Source: Neodontobutis hainanensis (taxonomy: Eukaryota > Chordata > Actinopteri > Gobiiformes > Odontobutidae). From it: a stretch of DNA of 64,000 nt. The stretch covers positions 8,022,501 through 8,086,500 of the forward strand of contig JALDNG010000041.1 of the NCBI GenBank assembly GCA_024349245.1, read 5' to 3'. Under the pieces are notes generated by a model. That model was not told the origin of the DNA, did no database searches, and worked only from the letters and a program-made list of their open reading frames with translations. The translations under genes and the position numbers were made by a program. Below, piece by piece: positions 24,541-36,249 of the stretch (position 1 is the stretch's first letter; each line of letters begins with the position of its first letter).

Positions 24541-25479
24541 TGGTAATGAACAAATAATTCAGCAAGTAGAAAATGAAGGTGTAATGGTGGTGGTCTTTTT
24601 TAAATTCTTTAGACTAGGAGTAATATTTAATTTAACTTTGCCTGTAATAGTCTTGTATTTTAAATGTAACAATGGTTTTATTAAAAACTAGTTAAGTTCA
24701 AATCTGTTTTAATTTGTTAGAAAAAGGTGATTTTTTTTGGTAAAGCTCTTTGAGAATTCTGCTATTGTGATGTTGGACTGTTTAAATAAAATAAAATTGA
24801 TTAGCCTTACAAGGTAATCCCTGGGCAATGTTATTTTGAGTAAAAATTTTGACCAATGTCTTTAATTTTATTTATTTGAAATTATGATTAAAACAAACAC
24901 ATTAATTTAAAATATAAATTTAGAAAACTCCAAGACAAATTTCCCACTTGTGGGACAATAAAGTTTATCTTTACCTTTAGAAAGTATGCTTAGATGCGAC
25001 AAATATTATTTCCCGTCTCTCATTATAATAATTGTAATAGAGCTTATACTTTTGCAACAGGAAGTAACAGCTGAGAAATGACAGAAATGACACATACCAG
25101 CCCATCAGAAAGTTATCAGATGTTTCTGTCTAAATTGGGGACTCTTTACCTTAAGTACTTGACTGTGGTAGTACCCTGTGCAGTAAATTGGGCTCATATT
25201 TCAAGGGCAATCCTTCAAAACAAGGGTTTCTCTTGAATCATAGCATCAAGTTCCCAACTCAGATCTCACTTTCAATTTATTCCTTCCATTCGGATTTAGG
25301 TCCTTTCACGACTTCTGCTCCTTCACTCTTTCTCCCCTTTTCTTCCCTTCATCTGAATTTCATTGTGTCTGTCTAATCAGCAAGAAGCTTGAATGATCTG
25401 CTAACATTTCATTTCTCCATGAATATTTGATTGTCCAAAATTGTCCTAAGGGAATGAACTGGGCCTAGGGTTGGGTTTT

Positions 25480-26000
25480 GATTTGCGATTAAACTATCAA
25501 GAAATCAATTTCATCTGCTTTGAATAATTCAGGGCTTAATGGAATGAGAAATGGTGAGAGGGGCGCGGGTGATGAGACGATCTGACGGCTGTGAGTTGGC
25601 GGAGGCCGGGAGGGTGTTACGCCACTCAAAAATGAAAGCAGTTCCCTCGCAGTGTGACTCAGGAGCCAGTATGAGTTCACCAGGTTCAGCCGCCTGGTCT
25701 GGCATGTCAATAAGGCCGTGTCAGTCTAATTTGAATTCCAGTGCTAATATGAGAGTTACATTACGTATTTGAGCTGCATCTTGATTTATTGCTTTTTCTT
25801 TAAAGGATTGGAGTAGCTCATGTGTAAAACTCCAAGGGAACATTTTATTTTAAATTCTGCCCGTAATTGGCTTCAAGAAGGCTTTCATGTTTTCCGGAGT
25901 CCACAAGTCGCTGATTTTATTTTATTCCCCTTGATGAATTTTAACTGCTGATATTACACCCAAGTTACGATGCTAATAAGAGAAACAAGAAGTAGAAGTA
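25480..26000. other. Repeat-poor block, candidate conserved non-coding element
   Basis: The 25660-25800 part (GTCTAATTTGAATTCCAG, GCTAATATGAGAG, TTACATTACG) has the look of vertebrate ultraconserved enhancers: non-repetitive, TAAT-rich and stop-rich in all frames. Nothing coding is seen. Confidence 0.3.
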
Positions 26001-26044
26001 AGGCACTATGAAAGCACTTCTGGGGTTTTGCACAGTAATGTAGT

Positions 26045-26185
26045 ATTAGAGGCTGGTTCGAGATCAGTCTTAAGACCACTTTTTAACCCTTGCTGCAAAA
26101 ACTCCACACTAAAATGCTCAGTCCAGGCCAGCCATCGAACCCAAAATATTGTGCTAACCATGTGGCCACCATGCTGCCCGGAGCA
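26045..26185 (-). repeat. Common teleost dispersed repeat, head part
   Basis: On the - strand this reads GGGCAGCATGGTGGCCACAT, then TTAGCACAATATTTTGGGTT and CGATGGCTGGCC, followed by a TAGTGTGGAGTTTTT-like segment. This is the widespread fish repeat that starts GGCGGCACGGTGG with a tRNA-like GGTTCGA box. The copy is degraded. Confidence 0.6.
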
Positions 26186-26189
26186 GGAA

Positions 26190-29100
26190 CATAGTACTTG
26201 GTTGGATTGGTGAACATTTTCCTTCAGATAATTTATGTGGGGTGCATGTTGGCAGAATAGAACTTCTCAGTGCAAGCAGGTAGCTGAATCAATCTTTTTA
26301 ATGTCCCAAAGTATTAGTATTCCTAAAGCCATAAAGTATGTCATAAAAATTAGTTATAGACTAAAATGTAAATTAATTGGGCAGTTGTTAAAAGGATTGG
26401 TGTAGATAAATAAATATAGACTATCAACAATCCAGAAATCAATAAAACTAATAACTATCATTGTTAATAATATATACTGTATATTATTTACTGTATTTTC
26501 ACAAATGTGCAGCTTCAGAATACAGCACAAGTAACTTTAAAAAGGAATCGCATCAGTGATTAATTATATATGAAACATATATATAAACATTTTATTTTGA
26601 TTTGTCTCTGAGCCTGAGTCTGGTTCTCTCTGTCAGCCTGCACATGCTTCTTTGCCTGTCTGTCAATAAAGGGCACATAATACTACAGCAAAAGACCCCC
26701 CCCCCCCAGAGTTGCCATGTAGTAAAAGGCTCTAGAGACCAGCACTATCTTACGTACCAGGCTGTAAAGGCTCAGGTGGACTACTATTTATGTTCAGTTA
26801 GTATACAATTGTCCTAAAAGGTGATGAATCTGTCCCTGTATAATACTCATTCATTTGATCCAAAACCAACAGCTGTGTCTAACATCTAAGCTGCATCACA
26901 TGCAGATGTTTTATTGCTTTTAGATTTTATAGTGTTCCTTCTTAAAAGTAACTTTGTTTTCGTCCTCTCATCTGATGTGTGCACCAATAAAACACTAACA
27001 AGAGGTCAACACACTTACCTTTAACGCTTCTTCTTTTGGCTGCCCCCATCTGCCTGCCTCTCTAGTCATCCTTTTTTCGTCACCCTTTGCATAAAAATAT
27101 TTTTTTTACTGTCATTTCTATTAAGAGTTTATTAAGCTTCTAGAGAGCTACACTAGTTTAAGAATCTTTACAAAGTTTTTTGATTATAGCAATAGAAACA
27201 CAATCTTATTTTCCTACCATCTTTTTGTCTAAAACATGTAAACAAACCCAACATTTAACCATACTTTTACAGCGCAAGGTGAGGGGCAAGTAAAGTGTGT
27301 GACTTACAAATTTTGAGTGTAAAGTTTTCTAAAGCAAGTATCTCAGACAGAGTAAAGTGAAGCTCGCGGCAGGAGCGTCAGCAGATCAGCGCCAGGCTGT
27401 ACCACAGTGGGAGAAAAGGGAGTGGCGGGTTTCCTTTCCAAACTTAAAAGATAGTTTTTAAAAACAGTCTGCGAACGGGGCGTGTAATTTCTATTGTACA
27501 GAGAAACTTATATTGTTATAAGTTTATATAAATGATATTGTCTGAAATAGTGTCACATATTACTACACAAAGAGAAAAAGGGGTCCTCGGTAAACTCTAG
27601 CCTTGGTAATGACTGCAGTGTTGACTACAACACTATTACTCAGCAAACCTTTTTTCAGTCCGTCCAAATGATCACCTGGCATCGGTTCCGAAAGGTGTTT
27701 TGATGTCACAGTGGCTCTGAGCGCCCCACAACCATCCCATAGACTAGACGCACAGATATGTCACTGTCAGCTTGTGGGGGTGAAAAAAAGAATGGCAGCG
27801 TGCGGTGTTCCTTGACAAGACACAAATAAATGGAGCTGCACTGACTACATGTAGCCTGGGTTGACAGTTGTTGAATTAAAAAGGGGCCTGTGTTGTCAGA
27901 AGGGTGAGACGGCTGGCACCGAACTGAAGCCAACACTCATAGCTCTTGTGAAGCTTGTCAAAAAGTACTCTATGAAAAAGAGGCTAACTTTCCAAAAGCA
28001 AAATTTAGCCACTGCTAATCATAAGTTTACATTATTTGCTGGAAAGGTATGTTGTTGAGTATATTACTGCGGCAGACATCTCCAAAAGCCCTCTATTTTA
28101 ATCACTTGGAGGCTAGATAGCATTTTGACACAAGTTGACACCCTGGAATATTTTGGTATCGGTGTCATTAGTGGGTTGTGATACGGGAAGCAAAGAAGAA
28201 GTCTGCTCCATTTTCGTACTAGACGACACAGTTGTTGACAGTAAGCAACTAGCTGTGCACTGAAAGTGACTTTGGCAAGACTTTGTCCAAACTGGATCAA
28301 GTGAAAGTGTCTGAGTGTCGGTTTGAAAAGTGGACATATTCAGAAGTGGGTTAGAATTCAAGACTTATCAATTTGAGTCTTTTTTTATATCTTCTCATAT
28401 CCAAGTGTATGATTTTCACAGAGTTAAGAAACTTCTGACATTGAAGGAACTCGTTAATGAGGAAGATGATGAGATATAACATCCAAACAAAGCCGTATAG
28501 ACTTTGAGTTAGGCCACAGAGTGCTGTAAAATTAGTGCAGAAGTGTCCTTGGGCGAGACAACGTATCCTCGCTGACAGCTTTTCTTTGCTGACCTTTTTA
28601 TGGTGGAGAGAAAATATGCTTCTCATTAAATGGAGTTTTCCAAAAAGCTAAGCAAAGTTTCATTACTTTTTAATAGAATTTGCACTGTTCTTCAGACAAG
28701 GCCAGAGAATGAAAACATGTAGTGTTATCCACAAATAAAGTCCTTGTGGATTTAAACACAATGTTAAGTTTAGCAACAACTATGGATGGGAATTTTAGGA
28801 TCCATCGGAATTGCTTGAGCTTGTCGTAACCGATTCCTCTTATTAATGCTCCTGCTCTGAGTTCCAGCCATATATACAATCCAAGAACTCACAACTGTCC
28901 CTTTTTTCCTTTATTCGGCACCAAGAATGGCGTCCTATGCATCTGTGCATCATGACGTCAAACCAATTGGAGAAAAGGAGGGAAAGAAACTTACTTACTA
29001 AACATGGGTGCAAATAAAAGCAACATGCTGAAACATTGATTCAACCATGGTACTAAATTACAGGAATGCCATGTTTTTGATCAGCTGCCTAAGCTAGCAG

Positions 29101-29370
29101 CACCATAACCTACGTTGAATTGGGTAATGTAATGTTAAATATCCCTGGCATCTTACAAATAATGATGAGCAGAAGTCTTCATTTTATCATTTCTGTATTT
29201 TTAAAAAAGGGAAAACCAATTTGATGATCTGTACTATAGGACAAAAAATAAATAAATAAAAATAAAATAAAGACCGTGAGCTGATTTAGGCTTTAATATC
29301 AAGGATTTTGTAAAGTTTGTTCAACCTGTGAAACAGCTTTGAACAATCACATCATGGTCATATACTCCCT
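26190..29370. other. AT-rich non-coding stretch
   Basis: No gene is recognised. A poly(C) run of about 13 lies at 26697-26707 and its edge. The open frames on both strands at 27700-28880 are AT-rich and unassigned. Confidence 0.45.
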
Positions 29371-29376
29371 TTGGTA

Positions 29377-29394
29377 TACACACACAAACACACA

Positions 29395-29464
<70 letters not shown>
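29377..29464. repeat. (CA)n microsatellite
   Basis: Imperfect CA units from 29377 become a pure run of about 34 units (29396-29464). Confidence 0.98.
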
Positions 29465-29465
<1 letters not shown>

Positions 29466-30009
29466 GCAGAGACCAGAGCTCCACCGAGTCAGCTATAGAG
29501 CAGAGAGAGAGCACAGAATTACCAGTATGCCTATTTGTCGGCTACAGGAAACTAATAAGCTCCTTCTGGACAAAAAGGTGAAAGGGAGAGAAAAAAAAAT
29601 AATAATAATACATAATGAAAAAATAAAGACACTACATAGTGAAAAACATTGTTCATGACTACAGAACTCAAAAACTTTTCTTGAGGCAGTCCTTGCCTCC
29701 CTCGTCAACTCCCTGGCAGCACCGCTGTACCATTTAGGATAAACAAGAGGTGGCACTTTCAGCAATGGACAGCGCTTCTGGGACCCTTCCAGTGACAAGG
29801 CAAGGCACTGCGACTTCAGCACTGGACAACATCAGTGTTTGCTCACAGTAACATTCCAACATATTAACAAGACATAAACTGGACCCACATCGTTACCTTC
29901 TCCTGGATAACATAAGGCTCACTTGGAGCTTGTGCCAGGGAGTACTGTAGGTAACAAATTGTCAACCAGGCTGAAACTCTGACTTACCTTATTCCTCAAT
30001 GTCCAGCTA

Positions 30010-30950
30010 GAGGATTAAGACGAGCCAACTTTGCTCTGATATGGAGTAGGAACTACAATCTGTGTCACAACACACTCAGCACACACAGGACTCAGCATCT
30101 GAACCATTAGCTGCAACATCAAAAAAAGCTTTTAAGGACTCACATTTTTGGCCAGCAATCAACTGCTGCTCGGGCTCAGACATTCTGTCAATATCATAAA
30201 TATTTGCCACAATCTTAATATTGCCATTAGCGGATAACAGAGCTACAAATATGTAGACTCAGCAGTGGGTTTACACAAAAAACTGTTACTCAAATCAATC
30301 TCATCTTGCTGCTTTTTGTGCATGGAGTAACAGCACAAACCAAAAATGTTTGGAAACTTTACAGCAAGCTCATTTGGAGACTTCTTTATTGGGATAAATG
30401 CAACTTCAGGAGTCACTAAAACTTTACCACCGACTAAGTCGTTCTCCATTAGGAAGTAAATTCCCCTATTTGGAAACTAAAGGCCTCACTCTGACTTTCA
30501 CATCATCTGATGCCAACTCAGATTCAACAAACTGTAATGGCACACCAATGTCTTCCATTGTAAACCCCAACACTGCTAAATCAGAACCTAAGGCAGACTC
30601 TTACTCTTAAAAATGGAGAAAAATCTGTTAAATCACCGGACTTTTCAGGTTTGTTAAAGTGCTTTTCCTGCTTATTTATCAAAGCAACAGGCATAGAAAT
30701 TTGTTTTGTTAACACTGGGCAACTCGCAACAACGTGTCCTCTCTTTTAGCAATAGAAGCATTGTCTGTTCCTCTCAAGTCTTCCTTTTCGTTTTTATCTT
30801 GCTCTGAGCTTAGTCCCATGATACTTTCTGTAGTTCTTGCAAAACCTTTAACTCCCTCTTTCCCGTCACTACCTAATGACCTAACAGGTTTACTGTTAAA
30901 TAAGCGGTCTGCAAAAACTGTTTTGCGCGTAACATATTTGTCCACTCACA
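30010..30950 (-). mobile_element. Ty3/gypsy fragment: gag end, protease linker, integrase start (Gmr1-like order)
   Basis: Reading down the - strand, 30945-30709 encodes the end of a gag with a zinc-knuckle-like segment (frame-broken; GHVVASC-type residues are split between frames). 30449-30243 encodes the protease-to-linker part typical of fish gypsy elements (NDLVGGK, TPEVA, then IDLSNSFLC). About 30190-30010 encodes the start of the integrase region (QQLIAGQKC, then IVVPTPYQSK). No reverse transcriptase lies between protease and integrase, which is the order of Gmr1-like elements, where integrase precedes RT. Several frame breaks and stops show it is dead. It is adjacent to, but in a different order from, the next element. 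Confidence 0.65.
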
Positions 30951-31239
30951 CTGCAGCCTTAGACACTCTGCCGACCTGGAGACAATGAGGTGCGGACAAT
31001 GGAGACAGTATGCAGAAGCGTTGCGCTGAACCAGAGACCAGAGCGTGGTGGAAGTTCGTGTGAAGGAATGAAAGGTGCAGGCAGCAAGCAGAGCAGAGTG
31101 GAGGATCCAAGCAAAGACAACAAGAGGGGGTTCCAGCGATGTAAAGCAAGTACTCACAAAAGTAGATTTACTGGCAACTATAGGCACCATTGACACAACA
31201 AGCCTTGTGGCAGTACTGACAAGTGTGTTTTGGGCATAT

Positions 31240-32257
31240 TCACCTTACAGAAGCTGGTAAGACCAGGAGGAAGGGTTCTGCATGGAATAACATTAGTTCA
31301 GCGGTTTCTTTGGAAGGAGGGAGATTGGAAGGAGGGATAAAGTGGGCCATCTTAGAGAAGCAGTCTACCACGCTGAGTATGACCAAAGTTTCATCTAATT
31401 TTGGGAGACCAGTGACAAAGTCCAAGGCTATGTGGGACCATGGATGGTGTAGAAAATGTAGCGGATAAAAGATACCCTCGAGGGCCTGATGGGATGTTTT
31501 CAGTCTGCAACAAAACCACAAGCATCTTCCCATGTGGGCCACCAGAATCTCAGGTCTGTGAAGGCAAGAGTTTTGATCAACACCAGGAAGACAGGTCAAA
31601 TGTAATGTGTGGGCCCACTGAAGAACCTCAGAACTTAGGAAATCAGAAACAAAGAAACTCCTATAAGGACTGGAACTAGGACCAGGGAGGGATTAAATTG
31701 GGTGAAGAAGAGTGCCTATCATACCTGGTGGGAGTTAAGGCTTCATGGTCAGTTCCAACAAAGAATGGCTGTTTTGCACCTTTCAACCAATGGCACAATT
31801 TTTGCAAGTTTTACAGCCAGCTTTTCTCTTCTGCCAGTGTCATAGTTGTTTTCTGCAGGTGTCAACCAACATGAGATTATCAGGATACCTGTGACAGGAC
31901 TTCCCCCACACCGATGGCCAAAACTTCCACCCCTACAGTGAACAGAAAGAACAGGAGTTGAATACATTCTTGGAGGTTAGTAAAGGCAGAGTTCGCATCA
32001 TCCGACTACCTTAAATGAACGGGGGAGGTGAAGGATGTCAAGGGCAGCCATGAATAAAGCATTAATAGAAATTGGTAAACCCCAAGAACCTTAGGAGCTG
32101 TTTGCCGTCGGTCCGAACAGACCAGATCTGGATGGCTGCCATATTTGACAGATCCATTTCAAGTTGACTGTGTGCCAAGGTGTAACCAAGGAAGGTGACA
32201 GAAGACAAGGAACTTGCACTTCTCGGCTTTCACAAGCAGGCGCTTCAGGACTAGGGC
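31240..32257 (-). mobile_element. Ty3/gypsy pol fragment: RT end, RNase H, integrase start
   Basis: From 32257 down: RT thumb (LLVKAEKCKF), the connection (APKVLGVYQF), RNase H-like sequence (VGVGEVLSQV, then WLKGAKQPFFVGTDHEALTP), the integrase HHCC end (WWPTWEDACGFV), and the integrase core start (ALDFVTGLPKLDET, VVDCFSKMAHFIP). The integrase is cut at about 31245 before its second catalytic Asp. The reading shifts among frames with several stops, so this is a decayed copy. No LTRs are recognised. 30951-31239 between the two gypsy pieces may be LTR or leader sequence but is not assigned. Confidence 0.8.
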
Positions 32258-32259
32258 TT

Positions 32260-34200
32260 CAATGATTCAATTTTCAATTTTATAAATATAAATTAGGCGT
32301 TAGGCGTACTAAACATTAGGCGTACTAGATCATAATACTGTGAGTAAATGAAAACAGTTGATGGAAGCACTGTAAAATGCACATTGGTTGGAGTTGATTA
32401 GTGATTGTTGTAGCTCAAACAAGTGAAACAATCATGACAAAATATTAGACCTCATGTTAAACATATAATTCCCGGGAGAGATGAGTGTAATTTAGATCAT
32501 CAATTAAACATTTGAAATGATAACATTTGCCAGCCTATCCTAATGAACACCCACTATTCAACATTTTGAGCTATGGGCTCTTTAGACTTAAACTAGAATA
32601 TGATTTATAGTACAAAAAAATCTGGCTAAGTATGGAGCTGTAGACTCCTGATATGTCTTAAACATGAGTTTATGTTTATTTTATTTTCCATTTTGTTGTG
32701 CCAGTTTGAAACCATACAACCATGTAGTGTAGTCTTACAGGAATGTCCATAGTGACTCAAATCATGACCCAAACCCAAACAACTCATGAACCTCATGAAC
32801 TAAAGTTACACATCTTGATTCATTTTATTGACCACTCAATGTTCTATTCAAGCACTGTGTCAGTGAAACATTTTTATATATATATATATATATACTTTGT
32901 CAAAACAAATCCTTGATCACTCATAACTAGGAGACGCAGCAGGAAGGACCTCTGGTTGTTGCGGTGGCTCAATGTTCACATGTAGTGTAGCTAATCTAGC
33001 GGAGGAAAATTGGGCTGAGTCTGCTTAAATGCACAGTTGATTGGGAATGACCTTCAGGTCAGGTGTGCAGACAGGTGTAACTTGATGACAGAAGGGAAGT
33101 AGGAAACTTTTGTTTCTCATAAATGTAAACAAATGTTTGCAATATGTGCAAAGTTATGTTTTACTGCAGCTAACAATAACAATAACCAATAAAAGTCAAG
33201 TATATGACGCTGTATCTTTATAAACTAAGAAGAGCGTAATTGGTTGATTCAGAGTCACTTCAAACTCATCACATTAGGATCGGCTTCAGTCAGACATTTT
33301 CTGAAAAGTTTGGGTGGTGGCGCAATGAATTGTGGGATGCTGTTGAGCTCCTTACTGTTCAGTAAGGAAGGTCTAGAGGTCCTTATGCTAAAGAAGGTTA
33401 TTATCATGGGGATTGTGAAATCAGTCGCAAGGGGTTAGAACATTTTCTTACCAATTTAATGTATTCAGATTCAGCGTGTCTAGAGTCTAGTTCTCGCGGC
33501 CAATGGGACATTTTAGGCCTGCCATTTGGCCTGTGAATTTTATTTTTGGGAAATATTTTTAATATTTTTAGGTTAGGCCATCATTGAAACCAAAACTATG
33601 TTTTAAAATAATTGTGACTATTCAAATGTCTTGGCATAACAAAAATGTCTACTTTGAAAGCAAAAAAGGGTGACCATGCACACAGACAATTGGACAGGTG
33701 GCCATTGCAGTATTATTTCTTGAAAGTTAATCAAAATGCTTCAAAAGATGTGTTAAATTAGGAAAGGAAATAAAAAGGAAATAAAAATGAACATTTCCAA
33801 ATTTCTTTATTTTGTTGTAGTTAGTACTTGACCCTTGATTAGTCTTGTTCTGCTAAAAGTTATAAAATTCTTTAAATAAATAATCGAAAGTTAATGCCAA
33901 AACAAACCAAACACAGTTCACTCAGCGGCCACCGGTGTCACTCTTAAAGTTTTTCACAAATCTTGAAAGAACACAGAAAACTTTTGGGCTGACAGCATCG
34001 ACAACATGATTGACACCTTTCACACATAATTTATGCAGACAGGAAGAATGTCACTCTATGTCCTTGATTTATTGCCGAAGACAATATTAATATACAATGT
34101 GTACAACTGGCTGTGCCATTTTTGTAGAATTGGAATCCTTCCTTGGATTTGCACTTAGATTCCAAGTATAATTCCCACATTACCATTGCGCACCACAGCT
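32260..34200. other. AT-rich non-coding stretch
   Basis: No gene is seen. It contains a short (TA)n run (32875-32894) and otherwise unremarkable AT-rich sequence. 33240-33560 is slightly GC-richer and may belong to an old, unclassified repeat. Confidence 0.45.
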
Positions 34201-35155
34201 GCACCTCCTTTAGCATGTGTTTCCTTCCACCCAGGCATTATTCAGGTCTATTTCTGTCTGAGAAAACCCTGTGCTGGTTTTAAATTCCTCTGCCTCCTCA
34301 CCCGTCAAGATAAGGCAGCAATATGCATTTAAGTAGTCCATTTGAGGCCGTTACTGTGGGAGGATAACTAGCAAAGTGGCTCATTTAAACTCTCACTTTT
34401 TAAATATTTCACAAGTCAACTTGTGACCTCTAGTCAACAGTTTGCTCTTGATTGCCGAGACTTCAACGATTAACATTGAGAAGTGGGTGCGTGCTATTAT
34501 GGCCGCTAAGTATGAATAGAGGGAATTAGAGATGCAGCTGAAGAACAGTTTGGGAAATAGGACTGACAAGGAGTGTTGACACATCATCAAACTGAGACTG
34601 ATTGCTTGAATAATTGGTTTGTGCCTAATTATATTAGAGTGGCCTCTTGGGCGTGAGCGTGATTATGTGTGCAGAGCATTCCCTGTTCCTTCAAAGCTTG
34701 TGCACTGGGATGTGGTGTGGCCGGGGGAGGTTTGCTTCAAGGAAACCTGCAGATTCTCTTTCTAGCGGGGGCTTCGATCGAATTCAAAGAGCAATTTTCC
34801 ACAACCACAATTAAATTTTGAAAGTTTACAATCACGTTAGGGAGCTGCGGAGAAAGGAGGGAAGCGCTGCAAGGGCGACCCAGTGTTTTTGTTTAGAGCC
34901 CTTGATAAGAAGGCTTGCTCTAAGTGAGTTAAATGAAAAATAGCGTCGGCGCAGCTGTTGTTCCATTAGAGGCCCCCCTTCGAGGGGCCTTTGAAGGGGT
35001 CCGACAGGATGCGTTACAGGCAGTGTGCCAGCAGGTTTCACCGCATCTGTTAGTGATTCCAAGTCTTCATTTTGTGACACAATCTGTGTGTTGCTATGAC
35101 AGTCATGTTCACTTTCATAACTCGGTTTCGGATAATGGACCACTGTGTGGAGACT
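34200..35155. other. Repeat-poor block, candidate conserved non-coding elements
   Basis: A nearly 1-kb run of balanced, non-repetitive sequence with homeodomain-like and POU-like sites (ATATGCATTTAA near 34322, TGCCTAATTATATTAG near 34623). The open frames in it overlap on opposite strands and match no known protein. A long-range regulatory role is inferred. Confidence 0.32.
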
Positions 35156-35799
35156 GGTGACTGTAACAAAATAATCCTAGGCACAATCCCACTTCTACCC
35201 TATAACCCATTTGTGCTTTCATGAGAGGCAAAGGGGTGTCTAAGTACTCATTTGGATTGGGGGGAAGGGCTGTACAAAACAGAGATTTTTAGGGACCACA
35301 CTCAAAACAAAGGGATAAGATAAATTCCCAGCATGCAGTGTGTTCACCGGCTGCAATCAAAGTGCAAAATGCCACTAATTTTGGCAAAAATAAAGATTTT
35401 AAATCACAACAGTGCTGTTTGATGTTACTTAAATTTTAAAGTTGTGTATGTACAAATCCTTTTTCTCCTCAAAAGGTTTCTTAAAATCATTGTTTGCTAA
35501 AGTTAGCATCACATCAACAGGACTTTTATTTGTCTTAAATCTTTATTAGCTAATGCATAAAACTGCTATCTGTTTTTCTATTAATATTAATTGATATATT
35601 GTAAACAAGCAAACAACATTTTGTTTTTTGTGGAGTTCTTAAATCTGTGACCAGGGCCAGAGGAAACAGCAGCTGATACACGGTGTTGGTCTAACACCCA
35701 AATTAAACTAACTGTTGTCTTTTTTTTGGTGGATTTTGAGTTCATTGTTTGTTTTTGTTATGGTTCTGGGATAAAAACTATTCACGTGTGGTGTGTGTT

Positions 35800-36245
35800 T
35801 TGAAGGACTTTTGTTTTCCAGAGACACAACAGTTTGATAAGGTGGTATGCAGGGTGGCAGGAGTATTTAAGAATGTTTTGTGTTGTAATTCAGGGTTAGG
35901 AGCTGTTATTGATGTTTTGGGCAGTCTTAATAATTTTCTGCAGAACCTTTTTATTTGCAGGACACTCTCAATTGGTAGTAGGACACACTCAGAAGTTTGG
36001 TAGGGTTGATCTTCCTAAAGGCTCTTGTGCCTTTTTTACCAGAATGTTGGTGTTGCCAGTCCATGAGATATCCTCTGCAATGTTGAAGATGGAAATCCTA
36101 TTCACTTTCCCCCCATTCATGTACAATATGTGTACATCTTTCTTTTTCCGGAAATCGATTATGAGTTCCTTGGTTTTTGGAATATTAACTGAGGTTATTT
36201 TCTTTGCACCACATATTCAGTCATCAGAAAGCACATTTCTGTAAG
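35800..36245 (-). mobile_element. CR1/L2-type LINE reverse transcriptase fragment
   Basis: On the - strand the translation, across frame breaks, contains KTKELIIDFRKKKD, ISWTGNTNILVKKAQEPL and then CHPAYHLIK. These are signatures of the RT domain and C-terminal part of common fish CR1/L2-superfamily LINEs. The copy is truncated at both ends and carries stops. Confidence 0.75.
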
Positions 36246-36249
36246 CGTC

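Noticed and set aside
29339..29658. Thr-His repeat proteins on the + strand
   Set aside because: They are translations of the (CA)n microsatellite.
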